A DNA stretch of 39,860 nt from an uncultured Gemmiger sp. (GTDB lineage Bacteria > Bacillota > Clostridia > Oscillospirales > Ruminococcaceae), in NCBI GenBank assembly GCA_949295035.1, contig CASFJO010000002.1, positions 1 to 39,860 of the forward strand. The letters are read 5' to 3'. The position numbers were made by a program, and so were the translations under genes. How positions within the stretch are numbered: the stretch's first letter is position 1; every line of letters begins with the position of its first letter. Of the stretch, positions 8,150 through 16,402 are shown in pieces. The notes below the pieces were generated by a model, which made no database searches, was not told the DNA's origin, and saw only the letters and a program-made list of their open reading frames with translations.

Positions 8150-9193
8150 ATGGAGCATCCGATCGTTGTTTCCTTGCAGGATATCCAGGTGGATTTTGAC
8201 GGGGAGCCGGTCCTGACCGGGCTTTCCCTGGACATTCACGACAAGGAATTTGTTACCTTCCTGGGGCCGTCCGGCTGCGGTAAGACCACGACCCTGCGGG
8301 TCATCGGCGGATTTGTACAGCCCAAAAGCGGGCGGGTGTTGTTTGATGGCCAGGACATCACTGACCTGCCTCCCTATAAGCGCCATGTGAACACGGTGTT
8401 CCAGAAATACGCTTTGTTCCCGCACTTGAACGTGTTTGAGAACGTAGCCTTCGGGCTGCGGCTTAAAAGCCGGGACGAAAAGGCCATCCGCAGCCAGGTG
8501 CTGCAGATGCTGGAGATCGTGGGTCTTCGCGGCTTTGAGCGCCGGCGGGTGACCACGTTGTCCGGGGGGCAGCAGCAGCGGGTAGCCATCGCCCGCGGGC
8601 TGGTCAACCGGCCCCGGGTGCTGCTGCTGGACGAGCCCCTCGGCGCACTGGACCTGAAGCTGCGCAAGGAGATGCAGCTGGAACTCAAGCGGCTGCAGCA
8701 GGCTCTGGAGATCACATTTATCTATGTGACCCACGATCAGGAAGAGGCCCTGACCATGTCCGATACTGTGGTGGTCATGAACGAGGGCCACATTCAGCAG
8801 ATCGGCAGCCCGGAGGATATCTACAACGAGCCCACCAACGCTTTTGTGGCGGATTTTATCGGCGAGAGCAATATCCTGAACGGGGTGATGCTGCGAGATT
8901 TCCTGGTGGAGTTTGCCGGGCGGGAGTTCACCTGTGTGGATAAGGGGTTTGAGCCCAACCAGCTGGTGCAGGTGGTGGTGCGCCCGGAGGATGTCCAGGT
9001 GGTGCCCGCCATCCAGGGGCAGCTCACCGGCGTGGTGCGGGATGTGATCTTCAAAGGGGTGCATTTTGAGATGCACGTAGAGCAGGGCGACTTTGAGTGG
9101 ATCATCCACTCCACCCGCGCCAGCCAGCCCGGAGAGATGATCGGCATGTGCATCGGGCCGGATGAGATCCACATCATGCCCCGGGAGGAATGA
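8150..9193 (+). CDS. potA: Spermidine/putrescine ABC transporter, ATP-binding protein
   Basis: This 347-residue ATPase powers polyamine import with PotB, PotC and PotD. It has Walker [10 protein letters not shown] (from residue 39), the signature LSGGQQQR, Walker B VLLLDEP followed by the D-loop GALD, and a switch histidine in YVTHDQEEA. Residues after about 240 form the TOBE regulatory domain typical of polyamine and sugar importers. The ATG at 8150 was chosen because homology begins there and a purine-rich GGGGGCGAG lies upstream; an open frame continues further 5' but crosses the promoter. It is first in a five-gene operon and ends three bases before potB. Confidence 0.95.
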   Translation: MEHPIVVSLQDIQVDFDGEPVLTGLSLDIHDKEFVTFLGPSGCGKTTTLRVIGGFVQPKSGRVLFDGQDITDLPPYKRHVNTVFQKYALFPHLNVFENVAFGLRLKSRDEKAIRSQVLQMLEIVGLRGFERRRVTTLSGGQQQRVAIARGLVNRPRVLLLDEPLGALDLKLRKEMQLELKRLQQALEITFIYVTHDQEEALTMSDTVVVMNEGHIQQIGSPEDIYNEPTNAFVADFIGESNILNGVMLRDFLVEFAGREFTCVDKGFEPNQLVQVVVRPEDVQVVPAIQGQLTGVVRDVIFKGVHFEMHVEQGDFEWIIHSTRASQPGEMIGMCIGPDEIHIMPREE

Positions 9194-9196
9194 GCC

Positions 9197-10081
9197 ATGC
9201 GCCGAGATACACGCCTGGCCTATCCGTATGTGGTATGGATGGTGATCTTCATCGCCGTGCCGCTGCTGATCGTGGCCTATTTTGCCTTTACCGATAAAAC
9301 CGGGCAGTTTACCCTGGACAATCTGCGCCAGATCGGGGAGTACGCCCCGGTCTTTCTGCGCAGCCTGCTGCTGGCCGCCCGTGCCACCGTCATCTGCCTG
9401 GTGCTGGCTTTTCCGGCCGCCTGGTGGCTCAGCCGGCTGCGGGCCAACCACCAGCGCATCATGCTGATGCTGGTGATGCTGCCCATGTGGATGAACTTTC
9501 TGCTGCGCACCTATGCCTGGATGACCCTGCTGGAGAATAACGGCCTGCTCAACCGGCTGTTCGGCGCGCTGCGCCTGTTCGATCTGGTCAACGGGATCAA
9601 CGGGGCGCTCAACGGCCTGCTGGGCTGTTCGCTGCCTACAGGTATCACTTATTTTCCCCTGATCAATACCGCCGGCGCGGTGGTGCTGGGCATGGTGTAC
9701 AACTACCTGCCCTACATGATCCTGCCGCTCTATACCATCATGGTCAAGATCGACGCCTCCGAGATCGAGGCTGCCCAGGACCTGGGTGCCAACACCCGCC
9801 AGATCCTTACCCGGGTACTGATCCCGCTGTCGCTGCCGGGCATCTCCACCGGTATCACCATGGTGTTCGTACCCAGCGTATCCACCTTTATCATCAGCCG
9901 GATGCTGGGCGGCGGCGGCAACATGCTGGTAGGCGACCTGATCGAACTGCAATTTCTGGGCAACAGCTACAACTACAATCTGGGCAGCGCCATGAGCCTG
10001 GTGCTCATGGTGATTGTGCTGCTCTGCATGGGGGTCACCAATACCTCCGGCGGGGAAGACGGCATCGAGGGGGTGGTATGA
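9197..10081 (+). CDS. potB: Spermidine/putrescine ABC transporter permease
   Basis: This 294-residue inner-membrane permease has about six hydrophobic segments, the first at residues 10-31. The EAA loop that docks on the ATPase is seen as ASEIEAAQDLGAN with a following RVLIPLSLPG. It pairs with PotC to form the channel. The ATG follows GGGAGGAATGAGCC, overlapping the end of the potA message, and its stop overlaps the potC start (ATGA). The region around residues 130-150 has some extra loop sequence compared with E. coli PotB, which is common in Firmicutes. Confidence 0.93.
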   Translation: MRRDTRLAYPYVVWMVIFIAVPLLIVAYFAFTDKTGQFTLDNLRQIGEYAPVFLRSLLLAARATVICLVLAFPAAWWLSRLRANHQRIMLMLVMLPMWMNFLLRTYAWMTLLENNGLLNRLFGALRLFDLVNGINGALNGLLGCSLPTGITYFPLINTAGAVVLGMVYNYLPYMILPLYTIMVKIDASEIEAAQDLGANTRQILTRVLIPLSLPGISTGITMVFVPSVSTFIISRMLGGGGNMLVGDLIELQFLGNSYNYNLGSAMSLVLMVIVLLCMGVTNTSGGEDGIEGVV

Positions 10082-10944
10082 TGGGCAAGCGCCGCGGCAG
10101 CGCGCTTATGCGCGCGTATCTGGTGGTGTTGTTCAGCTTTTTCTATCTGCCCATCGTGGTGCTGATGGTCTACAGCTTTAACGAGAGCAAAAGCCGCAGC
10201 AACTTTACCGGTTTTACCTTCAAGTGGTACGAGAGCCTCTTCCACAACGATATGATCCTGAGCGCTCTCTGGCTAAGCCTGGTGCTGGCGCTGGTAAGCG
10301 CTGTGATCGCTACCGTGGTGGGCACCATGGCGGCGATCGGAATCAGCGGCATGGGGCGCAAAAGCCGCATGGTGATCAACAACGTCAGTTATATCCCAGT
10401 TGTCAATCCGGAGATCATCACCGGCGTATCCCTGATGCTGCTGTTCGTGGCCTGGAGCGGCGCGGCCGCCTGGTGGAATCAGAACGCCCCGGCCTTTCTG
10501 GCCTTTTTCCCGGAGGATGTGATCGGTTTTCCCAGTCTGCTCATCGCCCACATCTCGTTCTGCCTGCCCTATGTGATCTTCAATGTGGCGCCCAAGCTGC
10601 GGCAGATGGATGTGTGCCTCTATGAGGCCGCGCTGGACCTGGGCTGCAACCATCGCCAGGCGTTCTTCAAGGTGGTGTTGCCGGAACTGGCCCCGGCCAT
10701 CTTTTCCGCCTTTCTGATCAGCCTGACCTATTCCATCGACGATTTCATCATCTCCTACTTTACCTGCGGCACGCTGCAGACGCTGCCCATCGCCATCTAC
10801 AGCATGACCCGCAAAAAGGTCAGCCCGGAGATCAACGCGCTGTCCACCATCATGTTTCTGGTGATCCTGGCCATCATTCTGCTCTCCAACCTGGCCGACA
10901 GCCGCCGCGACCGGTACAAGGCGGGAAAGGAGGCCAAAGCATGA
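10078..10944 (+). CDS. potC: Spermidine/putrescine ABC transporter permease
   Basis: This 288-residue permease is the partner of PotB. It starts with a short basic stretch and a hydrophobic segment (residues 13-33), then SFNESK, which is typical of PotC. The EAA motif reads LYEAALDLGCN, and the following FFKVVLPELAPA is a strong family match. Two ATGs (10078 and 10081) are possible; the first overlaps the potB stop. It overlaps the potD start by four bases, so the four transporter genes are translationally coupled. Confidence 0.93.
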   Translation: MMGKRRGSALMRAYLVVLFSFFYLPIVVLMVYSFNESKSRSNFTGFTFKWYESLFHNDMILSALWLSLVLALVSAVIATVVGTMAAIGISGMGRKSRMVINNVSYIPVVNPEIITGVSLMLLFVAWSGAAAWWNQNAPAFLAFFPEDVIGFPSLLIAHISFCLPYVIFNVAPKLRQMDVCLYEAALDLGCNHRQAFFKVVLPELAPAIFSAFLISLTYSIDDFIISYFTCGTLQTLPIAIYSMTRKKVSPEINALSTIMFLVILAIILLSNLADSRRDRYKAGKEAKA

Positions 10945-12182
10945 GCAAGCGATTTGCGGCGGCGGCGCTGGCCGCGCTGCTGGGGGCCTTGTGCCTGCCC
11001 TTCTCCGCGTTCGCGGCGGGGGAAAACACGATTCCGGTAACGGAGGACATCTCGGTGTCGGCGGACTACGACTGGGACCGTCTGGCCGACCGGAACATCA
11101 CCCTGAACGTATACAACTGGGGCCAGTATATCGCAGACGGAACCGACGACAGCGTGGATGTGCTCAGCGCGTTTGAAACACTCACCGGTATCAAGCTGAA
11201 CTATACCACCTTTGACACCAACGAAAGCCTGTACGCCAAACTCAAGAGCGGCGGCGCCCGGTATGATGTGATCTTTCCCAGCGACTATATGGTGGGCAAG
11301 ATGATCGCGGAAGATATGCTGGAACCACTGGATTTTTCCAACATCCCCAACGCGGCCGATGTGGGGGAGGCGTACCGGAATCTGAGCTACGACCCCGACA
11401 ACGCCTACTCGGTGCCCTACACCTGGGGGCTGGTGGGGCTGGTCTATAACACCACCATGGTGGAAGGGGTGCCCGACAGCTGGGACGCGCTGTGGGACCA
11501 GGCCTATTCCGGCCAGATCCTGATGTTCAACAACAGCCGTGACGCTTTTGCCATCGCGGCACGGCGGCTGGGCATGAGCCTGAATCCTTCCACGGTGGAG
11601 GAGGTGGAGCGGATCGCCCAGGAACTCAAGGCCCAGAAACCGCTGGTGCAGGCCTACGTGATGGACGAGATCTTTGACAAGATGGAGGGCGGCGAGGCGG
11701 CGTTTGCACCCTACTACGCCGGGGACGCGCTCACCATGATGGACGAGAACCCGGATCTGGGCTTCGTGATCCCAAAAGAGGGCACCAACCGGTTTGTGGA
11801 CGCGATCTGCATCCCCAAGGGCAGCGACAACAAGGAAGCGGCGGAGATCTTCATCAACTATCTCTGTGAGCCGGACGTGGGGCTGGCCAACATCGACTAT
11901 CTGGGGTATTCCACCCCGCTGGACACGGTGTGGGAACGGCTGGACGATGGGTTGAAATACAGTCCGGTGGCCTATCCGGACGCGAGCGTGCTGGCCAACA
12001 CCGAGACGTTTGATGTGCTGCCGGACGAGATCAACACCGCCATGGACAGGGAATGGAGCAGCATGAAAAGCTACAGCGAGGACAGCGGTGAGTCCATTCC
12101 CACCCTTCTGGGGCTGGCGGTGCTGGCACTGGCCTGGATCGCCTGGCGCCGAAGCGTACGCCGCCGCCGTGACGAATATTGA
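10941..12182 (+). CDS. potD: Polyamine ABC transporter substrate-binding protein with C-terminal membrane anchor
   Basis: This 413-residue extracellular protein captures spermidine or putrescine. A signal peptide covers residues 1-25 and ends in an AFA-type cleavage site, without a lipobox cysteine. The binding fold begins at about residue 50 with NVYNWGQYI, followed by TTFDTNESLYAKL and YDVIFPSDYM, which are hallmarks of PotD. Unusually, residues 386-402 form a hydrophobic segment followed by RRSVRRRRD, so the protein is probably held by a C-terminal transmembrane helix in place of a lipid. AAGGAGG lies just upstream of the ATG, and the start overlaps the potC stop. Confidence 0.93.
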   Translation: MSKRFAAAALAALLGALCLPFSAFAAGENTIPVTEDISVSADYDWDRLADRNITLNVYNWGQYIADGTDDSVDVLSAFETLTGIKLNYTTFDTNESLYAKLKSGGARYDVIFPSDYMVGKMIAEDMLEPLDFSNIPNAADVGEAYRNLSYDPDNAYSVPYTWGLVGLVYNTTMVEGVPDSWDALWDQAYSGQILMFNNSRDAFAIAARRLGMSLNPSTVEEVERIAQELKAQKPLVQAYVMDEIFDKMEGGEAAFAPYYAGDALTMMDENPDLGFVIPKEGTNRFVDAICIPKGSDNKEAAEIFINYLCEPDVGLANIDYLGYSTPLDTVWERLDDGLKYSPVAYPDASVLANTETFDVLPDEINTAMDREWSSMKSYSEDSGESIPTLLGLAVLALAWIAWRRSVRRRRDEY

Positions 12183-12219
12183 ACCGGGGTCCCGGCGGAT
12201 CGAAAAGGAGTGTTTTGTT

Positions 12220-12951
12220 GTGGAGTTGCTCGCGGAGTTTGAACGGCCGTTTTTCGTGTTCCGTCATGAGGCGGATTTTCAGGGCAGGATGCTGCCCGGG
12301 GCGCTGCTGCGCTTTGCCCAGCAGGTGGCTACCGACCATTGCAATGCCATGGGGATCAACGACGAACTCTACGCCCGTACCCATACCGCATTTCTGCTGG
12401 TGCGCCAGACGCTGGAATTTCGCCGTGTGCCCCACGTGGATGAGGCCCTGAAATTTCTCACCATGCCCCAGGCGCCCCGGCGCGCCACCTATAAGCGGAT
12501 CACCCTGGTCACCGACGAGGCGGGGGAGGAGGTAGCCTGCGTAGACAGCCGCTGGGTCCTTGTGGATACCGAAAAACGGCATATTCTGCGCAAAGCCCCA
12601 CCTCAACTGGACCTGGCCTGGCCCTACTGTGTGGAACGGGAACTGGATGTATCTCTGCCCGCCCGTCCCGAGACGATGGACCCGGCCGGTGAGATCCTGG
12701 CCCGGTATACCCAGTGTGATATGAACGGCCACATGAACAACACCCGGTATGCGGATGTGGCATGCGATCTGCTGCCGGTGGAGGCGCTGCGTTCCGCCGC
12801 AGTGCGCCGCATGACCCTCCATTACCACAAAGAGATCCCGTTGGGGCAAACGGCCTCCCTCACGCAGGCGAGGATGGAGGACGGCAGCTGGCGGATCACC
12901 GGCTGGCGGGAAGGAAAGCCTTGCTTTGATGTGCAGCTTTGGCTGGGATGA
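12220..12951 (+). CDS. Acyl-ACP thioesterase (FatA/FatB family)
   Basis: This 243-residue enzyme hydrolyses acyl-ACP to free fatty acid. It has two hotdog folds, as in the family: about residues 1-130 and 140-243. The second contains CDMNGHMNNTRY, which carries the conserved Asn and His of the plant-type active site. The start is inferred to be GTG at 12220, nine bases after AAGGAG; an upstream frame runs into potD and is not credible. It lies 37 bases after potD on the same strand without a visible terminator, so it is probably co-transcribed with the polyamine transporter, though no functional link is known. Confidence 0.87.
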   Translation: MELLAEFERPFFVFRHEADFQGRMLPGALLRFAQQVATDHCNAMGINDELYARTHTAFLLVRQTLEFRRVPHVDEALKFLTMPQAPRRATYKRITLVTDEAGEEVACVDSRWVLVDTEKRHILRKAPPQLDLAWPYCVERELDVSLPARPETMDPAGEILARYTQCDMNGHMNNTRYADVACDLLPVEALRSAAVRRMTLHYHKEIPLGQTASLTQARMEDGSWRITGWREGKPCFDVQLWLG

Positions 12952-13010
12952 CCGCGCAACGGGCGTCTTTTCGGCGCGCACATACCGACCCGGAAAAGGT
13001 TCAATATTTT

Positions 13011-13084
13011 TTGTAACTTTTTTGAAATAACCTATTGACAAGTGGTGTCAAAAGGGTTACAATTTAATTGCAAGAAAGTTACAA
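13011..13084 (+). promoter_or_regulatory. Cluster of GTTACAA sites around the upstream promoter
   Basis: GTTACAA occurs at 13056-13062 and 13078-13084 (22 bases apart), with its inverse TTGTAAC at 13011-13017. A fourth copy lies in the guaB promoter spacer at 13349-13355. The palindrome TTGACA-N5-TGTCAA (13035-13051) overlaps the -35 box. These look like binding sites for an unidentified regulator. Confidence 0.4.
13035..13063 (+). promoter_or_regulatory. Strong promoter upstream of guaB (distal)
   Basis: TTGACA (13035-13040), 17 bases and TACAAT (13058-13063) are close to consensus. Start of RNA is expected near 13070, 400 bases before guaB and with a strong hairpin in between. Confidence 0.75.
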
Positions 13085-13224
13085 CCTTTTTCATGTGTTC
13101 TGAGGCGTCTGGTGTGCTCCTCCTCCTGCCGCACCCCCTGCGGTTTTAAGCACACGGTTTCACGGGCGTCTCGCCGATCTCTCTTTGCACAAAAACCCCC
13201 GCCGTCCCTCCGGCGGGGGTTTTT
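13070..13224 (+). ncRNA. Candidate short non-coding RNA or long leader upstream of guaB
   Basis: A strong promoter and a strong terminator-like hairpin frame about 155 bases with no credible open reading frame. The stretch can fold: GTGTGCT and AGCACAC form a seven-pair stem enclosing the hairpin CCGCA-CCCCC-TGCGG. GCAAG at the presumed 5' end can pair with CTTTGC near 13183. No conserved purine-riboswitch, SRP, tmRNA or T-box sequence is recognisable. It may be a small RNA, or the attenuated leader of guaB. Confidence 0.35.
13191..13224. terminator. Strong bidirectional terminator hairpin between potD/thioesterase and guaB
   Basis: AAAAACCCCCGCCG (13191-13204) pairs perfectly with CGGCGGGGGTTTTT (13211-13224) around a six-base loop, with A and T runs on both sides. 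It can end the pot operon, the candidate short RNA, or both. Confidence 0.85.
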
Positions 13225-13339
13225 GTGTTGCACCGGCGCGTGCGGGGCGGCCGTGCAAAAGTATGACTGTTAGGCGGTTTGCCGGGCGAAATGCACGCTT
13301 TTGCCGGCTCGGCGGAAAAAAGTTTGTCGCAGACGCATT

Positions 13340-13368
13340 TTGCAATTCGTTACAAAATGTGGTATACT
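13340..13368 (+). promoter_or_regulatory. guaB proximal promoter
   Basis: TTGCAA (13340-13345), a 17-base spacer and TATACT (13363-13368). The spacer contains one GTTACAA copy (13349-13355), shared with the distal promoter. Confidence 0.7.
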
Positions 13369-13472
13369 CGTACAAATATAAAACCAGACACTACCGCGCG
13401 GCCCGGAAAACACTCTCCGTGCCGTTTTCTGTTCTCCGCGCGGTCATGGAGTAAATGCAAAGGAGAAAGAAC

Positions 13473-14975
13473 ATGGCGTATTATTTTGAAGAGCCCTCCC
13501 GTACCTTCGGCGAGTATCTGCTGGTGCCCGGCTATTCCTCGGCTGAGTGCGTGCCGGACGCGGTCAGCCTCAAGACCCCGCTGGTCAAGTTCCGCAAAGG
13601 GCAGGAAGAGTGCCCTCTCACCATGAACATCCCCATGATCAGCGCCATCATGCAGTCCGTCTCGGGCGAGAAGCTGGCCATTGCGCTGGCTCGTCAGGGA
13701 GGCATCTCCTTTATTTACGGGTCACAGAGCATTGAAAACGAGGCGGCTATGATCGCCAATGTCAAGAGCTACAAGCGCGGTTTTGTCACCAGCGATTCCA
13801 ACCTGAGCCCGGACGCCAGCCTGGCCGACGTGCTGGCGCTGAAGCAAAAGACCGGCCATTCCACCGTGGCCATCACCGACGACGGCACCCCGAACGGAAA
13901 GCTGTTGGGCATCGTGGCCAGCCGGGATTACCGGGTCAGCCGTATGTCCACCGACATCTGTGTCAGCAGCTTCATGACCCCGCTGGACAAGCTGGTCACC
14001 GCGCCGGATACCACCACCCTGAAGGAAGCCAACGACATTATCTGGGACAACAAGATCAACAGCCTGCCCCTGATCGACGCGGAAGGCCATCTGAAATATA
14101 TGGTGTTCCGCAAAGACTATGACAGCCACAAGGAAAACGTCAACGAACTGCTGGACGCCGGCAAGAGTTATGTGGTGGGTGCGGGCATCAACACCCGCGA
14201 CTACGCTGAGCGGGTGCCGGCCCTGGTGAACGCCGGTGTGGACGTGCTCTGCATAGACTCCTCCGAGGGATTCTCCGCCTGGCAGGCTCAGACTCTGGCA
14301 TGGATTCGGGAAAAATATGGCGACACTGTGAAGGTAGGCGCCGGCAACGTGGTGGACCGGGATGGGTTCCGTTTCCTGGCTGAAGCCGGGGCGGATTTTG
14401 TCAAGGTGGGCATCGGCGGCGGCTCTATCTGCATTACCCGCGAGACCAAGGGCATCGGCCGCGGCCAGGCCACCGCGGTGATCGAGGTGGCCAAAGCCCG
14501 GGACGAATATTTTGCCGAGACCGGCGTTTATGTGCCGATCTGCTCCGACGGCGGCATCGTGCACGATTACCATATCACCCTGGCGCTGGCCATGGGCGCG
14601 GATTTTGTCATGCTGGGCCGGTATTTTGCCCGTTTTGACGAAAGTCCCACCAACAAGGTGCGGATCAACGGCAGCTATATGAAGGAATACTGGGGCGAGG
14701 GCTCCAACCGGGCCCGCAACTGGCAGCGGTATGACCTGGGCGGCGCTGCCAAGCTGAGTTTTGAAGAGGGTGTGGACAGCTATGTGCCCTATGCGGGCTC
14801 CTTGGCTGACGGTGTTACCACTACTCTGTATAAGGTGCGCAGCACCATGTGCAACTGTGGCGCGCTGACCATTCCGGAACTGCAGCAGAAAGCCCGCCTG
14901 ACGGTGGTCTCCTCCACCAGCATCGTGGAGGGCGGCAGCCACGACGTGGTGCTCAAAAACAACCCGAATCCCTGA
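13473..14975 (+). CDS. guaB: IMP dehydrogenase, Tritrichomonas foetus-like type
   Basis: This 500-residue enzyme oxidises IMP to XMP with NAD+, the first committed step to GMP. The catalytic loop [12 protein letters not shown] places the nucleophile at Cys320. The mobile flap [10 protein letters not shown] carries the Arg419-Tyr420 pair that activates water. Two CBS domains lie at about residues 100-220. Many stretches, such as [13 protein letters not shown] and [19 protein letters not shown], match the divergent IMPDH known from the protist T. foetus, where the equivalents are Cys319 and Arg418, more than the common bacterial type (LDTAHGH). The ATG at 13473 has AAGGAG seven bases upstream; an upstream in-frame ATG lacks a binding site. 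Confidence 0.95.
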   Translation: MAYYFEEPSRTFGEYLLVPGYSSAECVPDAVSLKTPLVKFRKGQEECPLTMNIPMISAIMQSVSGEKLAIALARQGGISFIYGSQSIENEAAMIANVKSYKRGFVTSDSNLSPDASLADVLALKQKTGHSTVAITDDGTPNGKLLGIVASRDYRVSRMSTDICVSSFMTPLDKLVTAPDTTTLKEANDIIWDNKINSLPLIDAEGHLKYMVFRKDYDSHKENVNELLDAGKSYVVGAGINTRDYAERVPALVNAGVDVLCIDSSEGFSAWQAQTLAWIREKYGDTVKVGAGNVVDRDGFRFLAEAGADFVKVGIGGGSICITRETKGIGRGQATAVIEVAKARDEYFAETGVYVPICSDGGIVHDYHITLALAMGADFVMLGRYFARFDESPTNKVRINGSYMKEYWGEGSNRARNWQRYDLGGAAKLSFEEGVDSYVPYAGSLADGVTTTLYKVRSTMCNCGALTIPELQQKARLTVVSSTSIVEGGSHDVVLKNNPNP

Positions 14976-14990
14976 TCGCACAGGAGGCAA

Positions 14991-15024
14991 AAAGACGCGG
15001 CGCTCAAAAGAGCGCCGCGTCTTT
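14991..15024. terminator. Bidirectional terminator between guaB and the YitT gene
   Basis: AAAGACGCGGCGCTC (14991-15005) pairs perfectly with its mirror at 15010-15024 around an AAAA loop. Ts follow on the minus strand and partly on the plus strand. It lies between two convergent genes. Confidence 0.88.
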
Positions 15025-15096
15025 GACATTCTGAGAAAAAGTGGCCGCAGGCGCCAAGGCGCCTTTCGGGGGACAGCGACGAAACCGGGCGGGTCG

Positions 15097-15960
15097 TCAG
15101 CGCTCAATGAATCCTTCTCCCAACACTTCGTGGGAGGAGAGGATAATGATAAAGGATTGCGGTTCGACCTTGCGCACAGCCCGCTCCACCTCGATCATCT
15201 GCTTGTTGCTGCAGGCACACATGACCACCGATTTGTCCGCATCGGTGTAGCCGCCGCGCCCTTTCAGCAGGGTCACGCCCCGGTCGCAGGCGTCCTGGAT
15301 CGCCCGGCTGACCTTGGCGCCGCTCTCCGGCGTGGTGACCACAAGGGCCAGCTTTCCGGCGTTCATGCCGTACATGAGTTTATCCACCGCGATGGAGTAA
15401 ATATAGCTGATGATAAACCCGTATACGATGCCGTCCATGTCCCGAAAGATCACGCCGCCCAGCAATACGATGGACATATCCAGCGCCATCACGATCACGC
15501 CGAGGGAAAGGTGCGGCCGCACGGCCTTTACCGCCATGGTGATAAAGTCTGACCCGCCGGTGGAAGAACCGCGTACATAGATCAGCGCATACCCGAATCC
15601 TCCCAGCACACCGGTACAGATGGCAGCCAAAAGGCGGTCGCCGCGGTATACCGGGAACAGCGGCGCAAGATAGTCCACCATCAGGCTGCTGATGAGCATG
15701 CAGCGTATGGAACGCAGAAAAAACGCACGGCCCAGCAGCTTGTAACACAACAGGGCCACCGGAATGTTCATAGCGATGGTGACGATACCGATGGGCAGAT
15801 CGAACAGCCGGTACAGGATCAGTGCCAGGCCGGAGAATCCCGTCATGGGAAATTCCGCCTGCGCCGCAAAGTTGTACAGCGCAATGCTTACCATAAAGCT
15901 GCCGATAAACTCCAGCAGCAGGGTGATCCCTTCTTCTTTCCAGTCAAATTTTTTCTGCAT
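15097..15960 (-). CDS. YitT family membrane protein with DUF2179 domain
   Basis: The product has 287 residues. The first about 205 contain five or six hydrophobic segments, with the family motif RGSSTGGSDF near residue 130 following a glycine-rich stretch. The soluble C-terminal part (from about 210) is the DUF2179 domain, which has a ferredoxin-like fold with LLKGRGGYT and a VVMCAC strand. This large Firmicute family has no firmly established function; transport has been suggested. The gene stands alone, converging with guaB and facing away from tRNA-Asn, and has its own promoter. Confidence 0.92.
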   Translation of the reverse strand: MQKKFDWKEEGITLLLEFIGSFMVSIALYNFAAQAEFPMTGFSGLALILYRLFDLPIGIVTIAMNIPVALLCYKLLGRAFFLRSIRCMLISSLMVDYLAPLFPVYRGDRLLAAICTGVLGGFGYALIYVRGSSTGGSDFITMAVKAVRPHLSLGVIVMALDMSIVLLGGVIFRDMDGIVYGFIISYIYSIAVDKLMYGMNAGKLALVVTTPESGAKVSRAIQDACDRGVTLLKGRGGYTDADKSVVMCACSNKQMIEVERAVRKVEPQSFIIILSSHEVLGEGFIER

Positions 15961-16025
15961 TCCCTGTCCTCGTTTTCTGTTTGTGCCCGGATATGCGCAT
16001 ACGTCTTTGCTTTCCGGTATTTGTT

Positions 16026-16055
16026 ATTATAATATGGGGGCGGTCCGCCCGTCAA
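16026..16055 (-). promoter_or_regulatory. Promoter of the YitT gene
   Basis: On the minus strand TTGACG (16055-16050), 18 bases and a perfect TATAAT (16031-16026). The spacer holds the inverted repeat GGGCGG-N1-CCGCCC (16038-16050), which may be a regulator site. Confidence 0.7.
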
Positions 16056-16083
16056 CCAACCGGAAAAAATCCCAAAAAGCCTC

Positions 16084-16111
16084 TTGCAAAATTCAAAAAA
16101 CGCGCTATAAT
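16084..16111 (+). promoter_or_regulatory. tRNA-Asn promoter
   Basis: TTGCAA (16084-16089), 16 bases and TATAAT (16106-16111), 15 bases before the mature tRNA. Confidence 0.65.
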
Positions 16112-16125
16112 AATAAATGTTCCGT

Positions 16126-16201
16126 TCCTCAATAGCTCAGTCGGTAGAGCATGCGGCTGTTAACCGCAGGGTCGTTGGTTCGAGTCCAACTTGGGGAGCC
16201 A
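16126..16201 (+). tRNA. tRNA-Asn (GTT)
   Basis: The 76-base gene folds as a cloverleaf: acceptor TCCTCAA with TTGGGGA, D-arm GCTC/GAGC, anticodon stem TGCGG/CCGCA with loop CTGTTAA (anticodon GTT at 16159-16161), and T-arm GTTGG/CCAAC with TTCGAGT. CCA is encoded (16199-16201). Confidence 0.97.
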
Positions 16202-16205
16202 TACA

Positions 16206-16250
16206 AAACCCCGGAATTTGGCTGAAACAGCCAGCTTCCGGGGTTTGCTT
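16206..16250 (+). terminator. tRNA-Asn terminator
   Basis: AAACCCCGGAA (16206-16216) pairs with TTCCGGGGTTT (16236-16246). An inner TGGCTG-AAA-CAGCCA hairpin stacks on it, and a T-rich tail follows. Confidence 0.85.
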
Positions 16251-16402
16251 CGTTATTCAGGATGCTTTTAGTGCCTGTATTTTTCCCTTGATTTACGCGG
16301 TCACCTCAAAATATGCAGGTCAGAATGCAAAGCAGGATACCGGGCAGACGGGGCTTGTGGGGCGGTTGCCGTACGGCTTTGCCGGCCCGCTGCGGCCAAG
16401 CC

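Noticed and set aside
7934-9952. Long minus-strand frame extending the ArsC-like gene over the pot genes
   Set aside because: Only the last 114 codons are a gene, with their own ATG and ribosome binding site. The rest is antisense to potA and potB.
13070-13472. Purine or guanine riboswitch before guaB
   Set aside because: The conserved core of the purine riboswitch (loop-loop kissing motifs around three stems) was looked for and not found. I also saw no T-box or SRP core.
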